Origin: Candidatus Nitrosacidococcus sp. I8 | GTDB taxonomy: Bacteria; Pseudomonadota; Gammaproteobacteria; Nitrosococcales; Nitrosococcaceae | Direction: 5' to 3' | Assembly (NCBI RefSeq): GCF_945836005.1 | Contig: NZ_OX241534.1 | Coordinates: forward strand, 682,001 to 746,000 | DNA length: 64,000 nucleotides | Part shown: positions 9,879-18,257 of the stretch, in pieces | Numbering within the stretch: the stretch's first letter is position 1 | Layout: every line of letters begins with the position of its first letter | Notes under the pieces: model-generated | The model's input: the letters and a program-made list of their open reading frames with translations, nothing else | Database searches by the model: none | What the model was told of the DNA's origin: nothing | Program-made: the position numbers and the translations under genes

Positions 9879-10877
9879 TTATTTATTAGCTACAGGATGA
9901 AGTATTACTGTTGCGGTAAGGCCTGCAGCTAATAGTAAATCTTGAGGTACCGTATTATAGTCGATTTTAATCCGCACGGGAATTCTCTGGGCTAAACGCA
10001 CCCAATTAAAAGTAGGGTTTACATCAGCGAGTAAATTAACACCTCTTCTATTTTGATTATCAATGATTCCCCTAGCAATACTTTCCACGCTGCCTTTAAA
10101 GCGTGCCCCACTCATTAAGCGGACATCGGCTTTATTTCCTACTCGAATATCGAGTAGCTTAGTTTCTTCAAAATAGCCATAAATCCAAATATTGTGGCGA
10201 CTTACTAACGCCATATAAGCTTGTCCTGCATGGGCATATTCACCAATATATACATCCAGATTAGTGATATAACCACCAATAGGTGCATATATTTTAGAGC
10301 GAGCTAAATCAAGTTTTGTTATTGCTAATGCCACTTCCGCACTTTCTATATCTGCTAGTACTTTTACCTTATTTGCTTTAGCCTGATCGTGGTTAGCTAG
10401 TGCTGCTTGCCATTGAGCATAAGCTGCTCTGGCAATGGCTTCTGTATTCATTTGCTCCTCTTGAGTGGCATATTTATTCATATTTCGCCTACGATCAGAT
10501 TCTTGGTGATGCATGAGATAGGTGGTTTGAGCCGCAGCAGCACTATCTTTTGTAGCTTTAATTTCCGCATCAGCTACTTTTACTGATACTTTCGCCATGT
10601 TTAGACTCGCCTGAGCTTGATCTACTGCATGTTGAAATCGCTCTTGATCGATTTCAAATAAAAGATCACCTTGGCGTACTTGTTGATTATCCTTAACTGT
10701 TACATGGGTAATTAACCCAGAAACATCTGGAGCTACTTTTACTACTTCTGCATATACTCTAGCATCTCTCGTCCAAGGAGAATACATATAGTGATTCCAT
10801 AATAGCCACGCTGCTATCACTGCTATAATTACTACGATAGTAGTAATACAAAAACGAATCACAGAAGTGGCATTCAT
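9879..10877 (-). CDS. HlyD/AaeA-type membrane fusion protein
   Basis: This is a periplasmic adaptor of a small-molecule efflux pump, 332 residues long. It has a single N-terminal membrane anchor (about residues 8-27), a biotinyl-lipoyl half-motif (APDVSGLITHVTVKDNQQVRQGDLLFEID), a coiled-coil hairpin (about 80-180), the matching lipoyl half (IYAPIGGYITNL) and a C-terminal beta barrel. The sequence layout follows E. coli AaeA. A DUF1656 gene sits 7 bp upstream, and a FUSC transporter is further upstream on the same strand, so the three probably make one aromatic-acid-type efflux system. The substrate cannot be read from sequence. Confidence 0.85.
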   Translation of the reverse strand: MNATSVIRFCITTIVVIIAVIAAWLLWNHYMYSPWTRDARVYAEVVKVAPDVSGLITHVTVKDNQQVRQGDLLFEIDQERFQHAVDQAQASLNMAKVSVKVADAEIKATKDSAAAAQTTYLMHHQESDRRRNMNKYATQEEQMNTEAIARAAYAQWQAALANHDQAKANKVKVLADIESAEVALAITKLDLARSKIYAPIGGYITNLDVYIGEYAHAGQAYMALVSRHNIWIYGYFEETKLLDIRVGNKADVRLMSGARFKGSVESIARGIIDNQNRRGVNLLADVNPTFNWVRLAQRIPVRIKIDYNTVPQDLLLAAGLTATVILHPVANK

Positions 10878-10884
10878 AGCAATC

Positions 10885-11085
10885 TCACTTTATTATGAAT
10901 AACCCAGATAAGCTGAAAATAATAGTAAATACGGCAAGGCGAAATAGGGCAGGATGCCAAACATAATGGTACCAGCGATAGTAACTTGCTAGCCAATCAA
11001 ATAACCATAATACAAATGTGCTCAGGATAAATATAACCAGCAATCCTGGAACAAGCACATCAAATAAAACTAATTCAGCTGGCAT
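10885..11085 (-). CDS. DUF1656 (AaeX-like) small membrane protein
   Basis: This 66-residue protein has two hydrophobic helices and the typical DUF1656 opening (MPAELVLFDVLVPGLLV). DUF1656 proteins are nearly always encoded between a FUSC transporter and an HlyD adaptor, and here the adaptor starts 7 bp downstream. The FUSC gene is not adjacent: merP, merT and a GNAT gene lie between. Its biochemical role in the pump is unknown. Confidence 0.8.
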   Translation of the reverse strand: MPAELVLFDVLVPGLLVIFILSTFVLWLFDWLASYYRWYHYVWHPALFRLAVFTIIFSLSGLFIIK

Positions 11086-11219
11086 AAGTACTTTTTAAAT
11101 GTAGAGCAATAGCTAAATATTTATCAATAGTATGCCACCGGAGTTAACTGCTTAATAGTTAAAATTTCTTGCAGGTAGCCCTCCTCGGTCTAGGCTAGCT
11201 ATTTAGTTTGTACTACAGC

Positions 11220-11495
11220 TTACTGCTTGACACTAGATGGATAACCGGAATTTTTAGTAGTTTCAGTTAATTTCTGTACATCAACTTTAGCATCATCGTA
11301 GGTAACAACGGCTTCATGCTTGTCAAAAGCAATATCGATTTTGCTTACACCATCAACTCTAGAAAGTGCTTTCTTAATCGTGATCGGACAGGCAGCACAA
11401 GTCATGTTTGAAACTGACAATGTAATTATTCGAGTGATAGCCAGCACTGGAGTAGTGAATACAGCAAGAGAAAAGAAAACAAGCAGCTTTTTCAT
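11220..11495 (-). CDS. merP: MerP, periplasmic mercury-binding protein
   Basis: MerP captures Hg(II) in the periplasm and passes it to MerT. Starting at the ATG at 11495 the protein is 91 residues, the canonical length, with a signal peptide (1-19, ending VLA) and the heavy-metal-associated motif MTCAACPIT with C33 and C36 at the canonical positions. A longer frame upstream (to 11552) would overlap merT and is rejected. merT lies 16 bp upstream. No merA reductase or merR regulator is in the window, so delivered Hg would need a reductase encoded elsewhere, or the pair serves another role. Confidence 0.92.
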   Translation of the reverse strand: MKKLLVFFSLAVFTTPVLAITRIITLSVSNMTCAACPITIKKALSRVDGVSKIDIAFDKHEAVVTYDDAKVDVQKLTETTKNSGYPSSVKQ

Positions 11496-11511
11496 GATAA
11501 ACTCCGTCCAA

Positions 11512-11862
11512 TTAATAGAAAAATGGTAGAACATATGGAAATCCGAGTGCAATCAGGACTAAAATAACTATAGTCCAAAAGGTAATCTTATAAATCGTTT
11601 GTACTCGTGGAATTGTGCAGATTTTTTCGGAGCTGCAGGGTTGTGTTGGATAATAGATATTTCGCCAAGCAAAAAATAACGAGATTAATGCCACACCGAT
11701 AAACAATGGACGGTAGGGTTCCAATATTGTCAGACTACCGATCCATGCCCCACTAAATCCCAAGGTAACTAATATTAATGGTCCAAGGCAGCAGGTTGAG
11801 GCAAGAATAGCTGCCAACCCTCCAGTGAAGAGAACACCATGTTTGTTCTGTGATTTATACAT
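11512..11862 (-). CDS. merT: MerT, inner-membrane mercury transporter
   Basis: MerT moves Hg(II) into the cytoplasm. From the ATG at 11862 it is 116 residues, exactly the classical MerT length, with three hydrophobic helices, the vicinal pair C24-C25 in helix one (STCCLGPL) and the second pair C76/C82 in the loop between helices two and three. A TTG at 11880 would add six residues and is not needed. merP follows after 16 bp. The pair sits inside what is normally a contiguous FUSC-DUF1656-HlyD efflux operon, which suggests insertion. Confidence 0.93.
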   Translation of the reverse strand: MYKSQNKHGVLFTGGLAAILASTCCLGPLILVTLGFSGAWIGSLTILEPYRPLFIGVALISLFFAWRNIYYPTQPCSSEKICTIPRVQTIYKITFWTIVILVLIALGFPYVLPFFY

Positions 11863-12028
11863 ATCTGTATATATAAACAAGTACTAAAAAATTAAATGAC
11901 TAGCTACTTCTCAAGCATAAAATAGTAGCTCATCAACTTCTTTGCATACATCAATTAGAATGGGGTTACTTAGCAAAGTTTCTATTTAAGCAGTAGATCA
12001 AATAGAATAAATACCATTCGAGTATAAT

Positions 12029-12478
12029 TTATATATAGTTAGCTAATCTCATTTTTAAAATAGGATAGTTCCTGCCTTGGTTATCTTTCTCAGATCTATC
12101 GTATCTTTGAAATCCAAATTTTTCATAGAATTTTAGCGCTTTTATATTTTGCTCATTTACGTCTATTTCATTTGCGTTAAACTTTATTACAACAAAGTTT
12201 AATAATCTATATCCAAATCCTTGCCTAAAATAACTGGGATCTACAAAAAGTATTTCTACCTTATTGCCCGAAATACCAATAAAACCTAATACCTTATCCT
12301 TATCTATTAAGCAAAAAACTTGAAAATCGCTAAAATTTATATTGCTTACTAATTTCTTTATTTCTTTAAAATCACCTAGAGATAAAAAATTATGGGTAGC
12401 AAGTACAGATTTTTCCCAAACGGCTAAAATCTGCTCTCGATAGCTTGCAATGTAGGGCTGTATTTGAAAATTATCCAT
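12029..12478 (-). CDS. GNAT-family N-acetyltransferase
   Basis: This 149-residue protein has the GNAT acetyl-CoA fold signature: a central strand with VEILFVDPSYFRQGFGYRLL (motif A with the Q/R-x-x-G-x-G/A pyrophosphate loop) and a C-terminal ALKFYEKFGFQ segment. The ATG at 12478 lies 7 bp after the FUSC stop; a TTG at 12493 is possible but less likely. Low-complexity lysine and asparagine use is higher than in the neighbours. The acceptor substrate is unknown. It is probably co-transcribed with the upstream FUSC gene. Confidence 0.8.
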   Translation of the reverse strand: MDNFQIQPYIASYREQILAVWEKSVLATHNFLSLGDFKEIKKLVSNINFSDFQVFCLIDKDKVLGFIGISGNKVEILFVDPSYFRQGFGYRLLNFVVIKFNANEIDVNEQNIKALKFYEKFGFQRYDRSEKDNQGRNYPILKMRLANYI

Positions 12479-12485
12479 AAGGTGA

Positions 12486-14474
12486 TTAAACAAAGTTGCT
12501 TTGCTTTTTCATATTCATAAATACCGATTGCTGATCCATTAAAATTAAATGCAATAGGTATAGTTGTTGCGTAATGTTGCTAGTATTATCTTTATCCGCA
12601 CTATGTAAAATTCTAGCTACAACTTGCTGGGCATGTAATAGGTTTCTATATTTTGGTACCTTATATAAAGTAGTTATTGCTATCATGATACTAGTTAATC
12701 TTCGTTGAAGATGTTCTGGTGTCCGCTTTTGTTCAGTCCGTAACTTAATCATAATATGCCCTACTTCATGTACTGATAGTGCCCACGCTAAAATATATTG
12801 TGTAACAAGAGCATCTTTTCCTAAGTATATGGTAACTTGCTGATAGCAATCACGAAGAATACTTTCTAAGTGATTACGGGCATTATTCAGTGGTTTATCA
12901 CATGCCTGATCTATTTCATCTCGGATTTTGTAAACTAATCTTTTATAGAAAAAATGGCTCTCTGAGGCATGAGTAAACAAAATAAATGCAATATTGACTA
13001 ACCAAATACTAAATAAAAGTGCAATTGCCTGATTAATATACTGGGGAATATCATAATGTTGAGTAAATGCCGACTCTAATAATAGAAAAAACGATAAAGC
13101 GACAAATGCCCCCAGAGAGGCGAATAAAGGGCGAGTATAGAGATAAAAAATCAATATGAGAAAAGGAAGCATCCCCATAGTTAGAAGGATAAATCCATCC
13201 ATGTAAGGTAATACTAAAAATAAACATAAAAGTGCTAATGCACTGCCAATAAACCATGCTATCCATAATATATTGAGTTTTTTCTTTAGGTTAGAGGCAC
13301 TACTAATCATCAATGCAGATAGAACCCCAGCCATTACCACCATATCGCCGCCTGAAGGCCACTCAGTCAAGATCCAAAATAGACCATCTACAAGAATTAC
13401 CCCAGCACTAAGAAAAGTAGCTAATATTGCTCCTAGCCAATCATGACTATGGCTGAAAATTGTCTCCTTAGTATTAGAGTGCTCTGGAAGCTTACTTAAA
13501 TTAATAACTACTGCATAAGTATTAACATAAACTTCAAATTCCTTTAAAAAATTTATGATCAGCTGAGATCCAGTATTGAATTCAATAGACTGGTAGCTGT
13601 GTTGATCAAACCCCTTCTTTAGTTCATCTGTTTGTATTTCTAATTGTCTACGCAGGGATTGTAATGAAAAAAGCAGATGATCTATTGGTAGGGTAGATAG
13701 CTTTACCAGATCTTTAGAAGTTTGTATAAAAAAATCAGCAAGTAATTGATATGAATTGATACTCTGCTGCTGCAATCGCTTCATAAAAGCCAATAGCTCG
13801 CAGTAAGCAAAAGAGGCAATCATAAAACGTTGGTTAAGCTGGCGTATATGATTCTTAAATCTACGTATATCCGTATCTTCAAATAGGGCTGAGCTTAATA
13901 GAGTTTCTGCCTCAACAGCTTGAAAACTAAAACTAGCATAGATCTGCTCTACATCAGATTGTTTTGTATTATTATTAGGACAGCAATTTTGAATCAGAAT
14001 CAAAAATTCCTGAAATTGCTTTGAAAGTGTGATTTTAAGATCCCTCCCTAGTCCTTGAGGTATAATCACATCGCTAATTACTGCAGTTACTAAAATACCT
14101 AGCAATACCATTAAAGTGCGCATAACGACTGAATGAAAAATATCCTGCGGATTATCTACTACAGGGGTAATTACAATTGCAGCAGTATAACCAGCTAGTA
14201 CAAAGCCGTAGGATTTAAAGTTGCGTAATAGGGTAGCACCACCTGCACATAAGCCTAGCCATAGAGCAACACCTCCTAGAAGAAAGGCTCGCTCTTGCGG
14301 AAATAATCCAACTAAGCATAACGCAACTAAAGATCCTGCAAGAGTACCTAGAATTCGGTAAAAGCTTTTAGCAAGCACCAAACCGCTTTTTGGATTCAAC
14401 ACAATAGCACAGGTCAGCATAGCGGTACCAGGCTCTTCAAGCTCTAACCGAAAAGCAAGCCAGCCACTTAACAT
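12486..14474 (-). CDS. FUSC-family (AaeB-like) efflux transporter
   Basis: This 662-residue protein has two clusters of membrane helices (about 1-140 and 335-490), each followed by a cytoplasmic domain, as in AaeB and other fusaric-acid resistance (FUSC) proteins. The GTLAGSLVAL segment and the repeated second half (NILWIAWFIGSALALL) fit the family. The ATG at 14474 cuts into the first predicted helix: in-frame sequence upstream (…DWIFVFKACLSV) completes that helix but holds no ATG, GTG or TTG before two TGA codons inside the end of ttcA. A non-standard start or a damaged start codon is possible. Its partners DUF1656 and HlyD are displaced by merTP and a GNAT gene. Confidence 0.75.
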   Translation of the reverse strand: MLSGWLAFRLELEEPGTAMLTCAIVLNPKSGLVLAKSFYRILGTLAGSLVALCLVGLFPQERAFLLGGVALWLGLCAGGATLLRNFKSYGFVLAGYTAAIVITPVVDNPQDIFHSVVMRTLMVLLGILVTAVISDVIIPQGLGRDLKITLSKQFQEFLILIQNCCPNNNTKQSDVEQIYASFSFQAVEAETLLSSALFEDTDIRRFKNHIRQLNQRFMIASFAYCELLAFMKRLQQQSINSYQLLADFFIQTSKDLVKLSTLPIDHLLFSLQSLRRQLEIQTDELKKGFDQHSYQSIEFNTGSQLIINFLKEFEVYVNTYAVVINLSKLPEHSNTKETIFSHSHDWLGAILATFLSAGVILVDGLFWILTEWPSGGDMVVMAGVLSALMISSASNLKKKLNILWIAWFIGSALALLCLFLVLPYMDGFILLTMGMLPFLILIFYLYTRPLFASLGAFVALSFFLLLESAFTQHYDIPQYINQAIALLFSIWLVNIAFILFTHASESHFFYKRLVYKIRDEIDQACDKPLNNARNHLESILRDCYQQVTIYLGKDALVTQYILAWALSVHEVGHIMIKLRTEQKRTPEHLQRRLTSIMIAITTLYKVPKYRNLLHAQQVVARILHSADKDNTSNITQQLYLLHLILMDQQSVFMNMKKQSNFV

Positions 14475-14605
14475 AACGGATAAGCAAGCTTTAAATACGA
14501 AGATCCAATCTCGGGCTAGGGTATTTAGTGCTTGATTAAATCCTTGTTGCCAATAATCTCTACGGAAGAAGGAAGTAAATTTAGAGGATATAAAAGATAT
14601 GATAT

Positions 14606-15505
14606 TTAAAACTCTTGATCTTTGTCCGCTGATGCAAATAGTTTTGAAAAATCTAATAGAGTCTCTTCATCAAAAGCCTTATCCCCCTCTGGGAAAGGAG
14701 TATTTTGCTGCTGAATACTTTTAAATTCATATAAGCTAGGATCAGCCAAGTGAGAGGGTTTTACATGTTGTAATGCACGGAACATAGTCTCTAATCGTCC
14801 CGGAAACTTTTTATCCCAGCTTTGCAACATTTCTTTAATCACTTGCCTCTGGAGATTAGGCTGAGAACCGCAAAGGTTACAAGGAATAATAGGAAATTCT
14901 TTAATCGCTGCATAAGCAGCCAAATCCTTTTCCCTACAATAGGCAAGGGGGCGAATCACAATATTTTTACCATCATCACTTAATAGTTTTGGGGGCATTC
15001 CCTTCAGGGTGCCTCCATAAAACATATTAAGAAGCAGGGTTTCTAGAATGTCATCTCGATGGTGACCCAATGCAATTTTTGTTGCTCCTAGCTTTTCAGC
15101 GGTACCATAAAGAATACCTCGCCGCAAACGAGAACAAAGTGAACAGGTAGTTTTACCCTCTGGAATGACTCGTTTAACTACACTGTAGGTATCCTGCTCT
15201 ACAATGTGATAAGGCACTTGAATGGATTCTAAGTACTTAGGCAGTAAGTGTTCAGGAAACCCCGGTTGCTTTTGATCTAAATTAACTGCAATTAGTTCAA
15301 AGGAAATAGGGGCATGCTTTTGAAGGTTCAATAAAATATCCAAAAGCCCATAACTATCCTTTCCTCCAGAAAGGCATACCATGATCCTATCTCCAGATTC
15401 AATCATATTAAAATCATCAATCGCTTGCCCAACTAGACGGCGTAATCTCTTTTGTAGCTTATTGGCATTATATTGAGATTTATAAGTTGTAGAGGTTATG
15501 TTCAT
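14606..15505 (-). CDS. ttcA: TtcA, tRNA 2-thiocytidine synthetase
   Basis: TtcA thiolates cytidine 32 of certain tRNAs using an iron-sulfur cluster and ATP. The 299 residues include the PP-loop SGGKDS (46-51), the cluster cysteines C121 and C124 (CSLC) and C212 (CNLC), and the conserved [12 protein letters not shown] segment. Length and spacing are normal. It is the first gene of a leftward run; the start at 15505 faces the PhyH pseudogene across about 96 bp. The FUSC reading frame extends back into the end of this gene. Confidence 0.96.
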   Translation of the reverse strand: MNITSTTYKSQYNANKLQKRLRRLVGQAIDDFNMIESGDRIMVCLSGGKDSYGLLDILLNLQKHAPISFELIAVNLDQKQPGFPEHLLPKYLESIQVPYHIVEQDTYSVVKRVIPEGKTTCSLCSRLRRGILYGTAEKLGATKIALGHHRDDILETLLLNMFYGGTLKGMPPKLLSDDGKNIVIRPLAYCREKDLAAYAAIKEFPIIPCNLCGSQPNLQRQVIKEMLQSWDKKFPGRLETMFRALQHVKPSHLADPSLYEFKSIQQQNTPFPEGDKAFDEETLLDFSKLFASADKDQEF

Positions 15506-15601
15506 TTTGTGCTACATCCACTACTTAGTGGTTTATATTAACTATAATATAGTTTATTGTGTTGTTATAAAAATAATCATTCACATTGAGGTACCATAAA
15601 A

Positions 15602-16274
15602 ATGAACACATCTACTAATACCAAGAATTTATACAGTATTACCGATCCTATTGGTTATCATATGGATATTCCAGTAACACCTACCGATGATTTTACCTAT
15701 TTCACTTTAGAAGATATATCTAGCCATTAGCCATTAGCCATTAGCCATTAGCCATTAGCCATTAGCCATTAGCCATTAGCCATCAAAGATTATTATGAAA
15801 AATATGGCTATGTGGTAGTACGTAATCTAATTCCTAACCAAGTTCTTGATGAGGCTAATTCAGCCTTTGACGCAGAAGCCATCTCTTCAAACCGCTTTAT
15901 TTATCGGCAAGCGACAGCAAATCCTGAACGTCATATTTTTACTCAGCATGGGTTCATGCTAAATTCAATCCTTAACCCTCAAAGCTTAAATCCACGTTAT
16001 TTTAGCAAATTTCGTCAGTCAGCAGAGAAGATACTGACCCATCAATTTATGCAAAAGTTACTAAATATAATATTTAGTGAGCAGGGAAAATGTGTGCAGG
16101 GAATGTATTTTCATGGTAACCCTGCCACTTGGGCACATCAAGATACCTATTATTTAGACTCAGAGCATATAGGCACTATGGTAGGTGCATGGATAGCCAC
16201 TGAAGATATTACCCTTGATGCGTGGTAGATTCTATTTTATTGAAAGTAGATTTCCAAAAAAAATCTGCTATTAA
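15602..16274 (+). pseudogene. Phytanoyl-CoA dioxygenase (PhyH)-like pseudogene
   Basis: An ATG at 15602 opens a frame of about 42 codons that hits a stop inside a 63-bp tandem repeat; the same frame resumes after it (KDYYEKYGYVVVRNLIP) and continues as a PhyH-family Fe(II)/2-oxoglutarate oxygenase with the HxD iron ligands (AHQDTYY, about 16135) and VGAWIATEDI. Removing the repeat exactly would join the two parts in frame. The second part stops at 16228, where dropping the T at 16223 restores DAGRFYF, a typical PhyH continuation; that frame ends at 16274, before the distal iron histidine and the 2OG arginine. A GTG at 15812 could start a shorter peptide, but an active enzyme is unlikely. Confidence 0.8.
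15721..15783. repeat. Tandem 7-bp repeat, TAGCCAT x 9
   Basis: Nine perfect head-to-tail copies of TAGCCAT fill 63 bp inside the PhyH-like frame. Because 63 is divisible by three, the flanking coding frame is preserved, but the array places in-frame TAG stops at 15728, 15749 and 15770. Confidence 0.98.
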
Positions 16275-16303
16275 AGCCCTATTAAGATAACTATAAATAA
16301 TAT

Positions 16304-16329
16304 AAAGCTGGCTATCTATAGCCAACTTT
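16304..16329 (-). terminator. Likely bidirectional hairpin after msrA
   Basis: AAAG-C-TGGCTA, a 4-nt loop, then TAGCCA-A-CTTT forms an interrupted 10-bp stem 13 bp beyond the msrA stop. A and T tracts on its sides are weak, so termination efficiency is uncertain. It may also end transcription from the PhyH pseudogene side. Confidence 0.5.
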
Positions 16330-16341
16330 CATATTAAGGAG

Positions 16342-16950
16342 CTATATTGGAAAGGAAATGCCAGTACCTCCTATGCCACAGTAGCCATCTGGGTTTTTAG
16401 CTAAATATTGCTGATGATAGGGTTCAGCATAGTAAAATTTTGGGGCCGATTTAATTTCAGTAGAAATAGATCTAAATCCTGCTTGCTTTAAGGCATTTTC
16501 ATATATGGATTTAGATTCTTCTGCTGCTAGGTTTTGCCGCCCATTGTATGTGTAAATTGCAGATCGGTATTGCGTACCCACATCATTACCTTGGCGCATT
16601 CCTTGGGTAGGATCGTGAGATTCCCAAAATACTTTTAGTAAATTCTGGTAAGAAATAATATTTGGATCAAAAATTACAAGTACTACCTCAGCATGACCTG
16701 TAATACCCGTGCACACCTCTTGGTAAGAGGGGTTAAAGGCATAACCCCCACTGTAACCTACACCAGTAGTGTATACGCCATCAAGATCCCAAAATTTTTT
16801 CTCTGCCCCCCAAAAACAGCCCATTCCAAGTAAAATTCTTTCCATCTGTTCAGGGAAGGGAGGTGCAATAGAATTACCTTTGATAAAATGTCTTCCTTGC
16901 TGGTTTATTTTTAGTTTTCGATTAATTAATGCTTGATCTAAGATGGGCAT
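16342..16950 (-). CDS. msrA: MsrA, peptide methionine-S-sulfoxide reductase
   Basis: MsrA repairs oxidised methionine. From the ATG at 16950 the protein has 202 residues and the usual N-terminal extension (MPILDQALINRK), then the catalytic GCFWG with C45, GYSGGY, GHAEVV and a C-terminal GYCGIGG with the resolving cysteine. E. coli MsrA has a second C-terminal cysteine nearby; here that position is serine (GTGISF). A TTG at 16980 would overlap the DUF423 stop and add ten hydrophobic residues, which could be read as a signal sequence, but the ATG fits the family better. It is the last gene of the leftward hslO-to-msrA run. Confidence 0.94.
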   Translation of the reverse strand: MPILDQALINRKLKINQQGRHFIKGNSIAPPFPEQMERILLGMGCFWGAEKKFWDLDGVYTTGVGYSGGYAFNPSYQEVCTGITGHAEVVLVIFDPNIISYQNLLKVFWESHDPTQGMRQGNDVGTQYRSAIYTYNGRQNLAAEESKSIYENALKQAGFRSISTEIKSAPKFYYAEPYHQQYLAKNPDGYCGIGGTGISFPI

Positions 16951-16976
16951 AGTAAGAATGAGCAAAATTATTATTT

Positions 16977-17354
16977 TCAATAATTAGCACGTAAAAGAGC
17001 AAAACTAAGTAGCAACCAAGCAGTAATAAAACTGATACCACCTAGAGGAGTAATCGCACCTAGCCATTTTATCCCAGTGAATGCAAGCAGATAAAGACTA
17101 CCAGAAAATAGAATAATCCCTGTAATCATAAGTCTGCCTGACCATTTAATTAACGAGCTATCTCCAATTTGATGTAATAAAATTCCTATAAAAATAAGCC
17201 CTAAGGCGTGGTACATATGATAATTTACCCCGGTATGCCATACCTCTAGCATATGAGTTTCTAATCTATTTTTTAAGCCATGGGCACCAAAAGCACCTAG
17301 AAGGATTCCTAAAGCGGCAAAGAATGCGCCTGTACTGATGAAAAATTTAGCCAT
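16977..17354 (-). CDS. DUF423 (YgdD-like) membrane protein
   Basis: This 125-residue protein has four hydrophobic helices and the DUF423 pattern: GILLGAFGAHGLK in helix one, a loop with the HTGVNYHMYHALGL histidines, and IKWLGAITPLGGISFITAW near the end. The function of the family is not established. It ends 26 bp before the msrA ATG and starts 37 bp after the upstream dehydrogenase gene, so it is probably in the same transcript. Confidence 0.88.
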   Translation of the reverse strand: MAKFFISTGAFFAALGILLGAFGAHGLKNRLETHMLEVWHTGVNYHMYHALGLIFIGILLHQIGDSSLIKWSGRLMITGIILFSGSLYLLAFTGIKWLGAITPLGGISFITAWLLLSFALLRANY

Positions 17355-17391
17355 ACTCTTTTTATTTTTACCTTTTTATAGTTATACAGTG

Positions 17392-18252
17392 TCAAGATAA
17401 GTAGGATTTTAGCCTAAATAGGGCAGAAATATCCTCTTCCCCAAACCCTTGGTCTATCAACTTCTGATAGTGAGCAAGAGTTGTTTTAGTAAGAGATAAA
17501 TCGATTCTTAATTGTTCCCCAATTTCCTTACAAATTTGCAAATCTTTTTGATGTAATCTTACTTTAAATCCATGATTAAAAACTCCTTTCATCATGGTGT
17601 CCCCTCTATGTTCTAAAAACCAGTTACTTGCAGCTCCTCGAGTAATTACCCCTATTACTTTACTCATATCTAGTCCCTGTGCTTGACCAAAAGCTAGTGC
17701 TTCAGTAACTGCTTCATTAATACCTGCTGCCATTACCTGATTTACCGCTTTAGTTGCCTGTCCTGTTCCTATTTCTCCCATATGAGTAATAAATTTACCC
17801 ATAGCATTGAGTAAAGGATAGACTTTAGATATAGTATTTGCATTTCCACCTACCATAAAAGCTAATGTGCCTTGGCGAGCTCCTTCTACCCCTCCTGAAA
17901 CAGGGGAATCTAAAAAATCTCCCCCTTTACTGCGAACAATACAAGCTACTTTTCTCGCAGTTTCACTGCTGGTAGTAGAGCAGTCTATAACAATATGCCG
18001 TTCACTAAAATAGGGGTTTAAACTATCTATAACAGCTAGTACATCCTCATCTTTAGAGACACAGATAAAGATAATTTCTGCTTTTTCTGCAAGATCTTTA
18101 AGCCGTTGTGCTGATGTTACCCGTAACTCTTTTGCAAGGGTATCTGCTACGCTTTGAGTTCTATTCCAAATAGTAGATAAAAACCCGCCGTTAGCTAAAT
18201 TTCGTGCCATGGGTATACCCATGGCACCTAAACCGATAAATCCCGCTTTCAT
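17392..18252 (-). CDS. NAD(P)-dependent 3-hydroxyisobutyrate dehydrogenase-family oxidoreductase
   Basis: This 286-residue beta-hydroxyacid dehydrogenase has an N-terminal Rossmann motif (GLGAMGIPMARNL), the substrate-binding DSPVSGGVEGARQGTL segment, and the helix with the catalytic lysine (GTGQATKAVNQVM). Family members oxidise 3-hydroxyisobutyrate, tartronate semialdehyde or succinic semialdehyde derivatives; the sequence alone does not decide which. It begins 5 bp after the M16 protease stop, consistent with one operon. No valine-degradation genes are nearby, so a GarR/GlyR-like or housekeeping role is as likely. Confidence 0.85.
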   Translation of the reverse strand: MKAGFIGLGAMGIPMARNLANGGFLSTIWNRTQSVADTLAKELRVTSAQRLKDLAEKAEIIFICVSKDEDVLAVIDSLNPYFSERHIVIDCSTTSSETARKVACIVRSKGGDFLDSPVSGGVEGARQGTLAFMVGGNANTISKVYPLLNAMGKFITHMGEIGTGQATKAVNQVMAAGINEAVTEALAFGQAQGLDMSKVIGVITRGAASNWFLEHRGDTMMKGVFNHGFKVRLHQKDLQICKEIGEQLRIDLSLTKTTLAHYQKLIDQGFGEEDISALFRLKSYLS

Positions 18253-18257
18253 AGCCT

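Noticed and set aside
11496-11552. Longer N-terminus for MerP
   Set aside because: It would overlap merT and disrupt the signal peptide; the ATG at 11495 gives the canonical 91-residue protein.
15721-15783. CRISPR array or phase-variable switch
   Set aside because: The units are 7 bp with no spacers, so not CRISPR. All positive copy numbers examined still leave a stop, so simple translational phase variation does not work.
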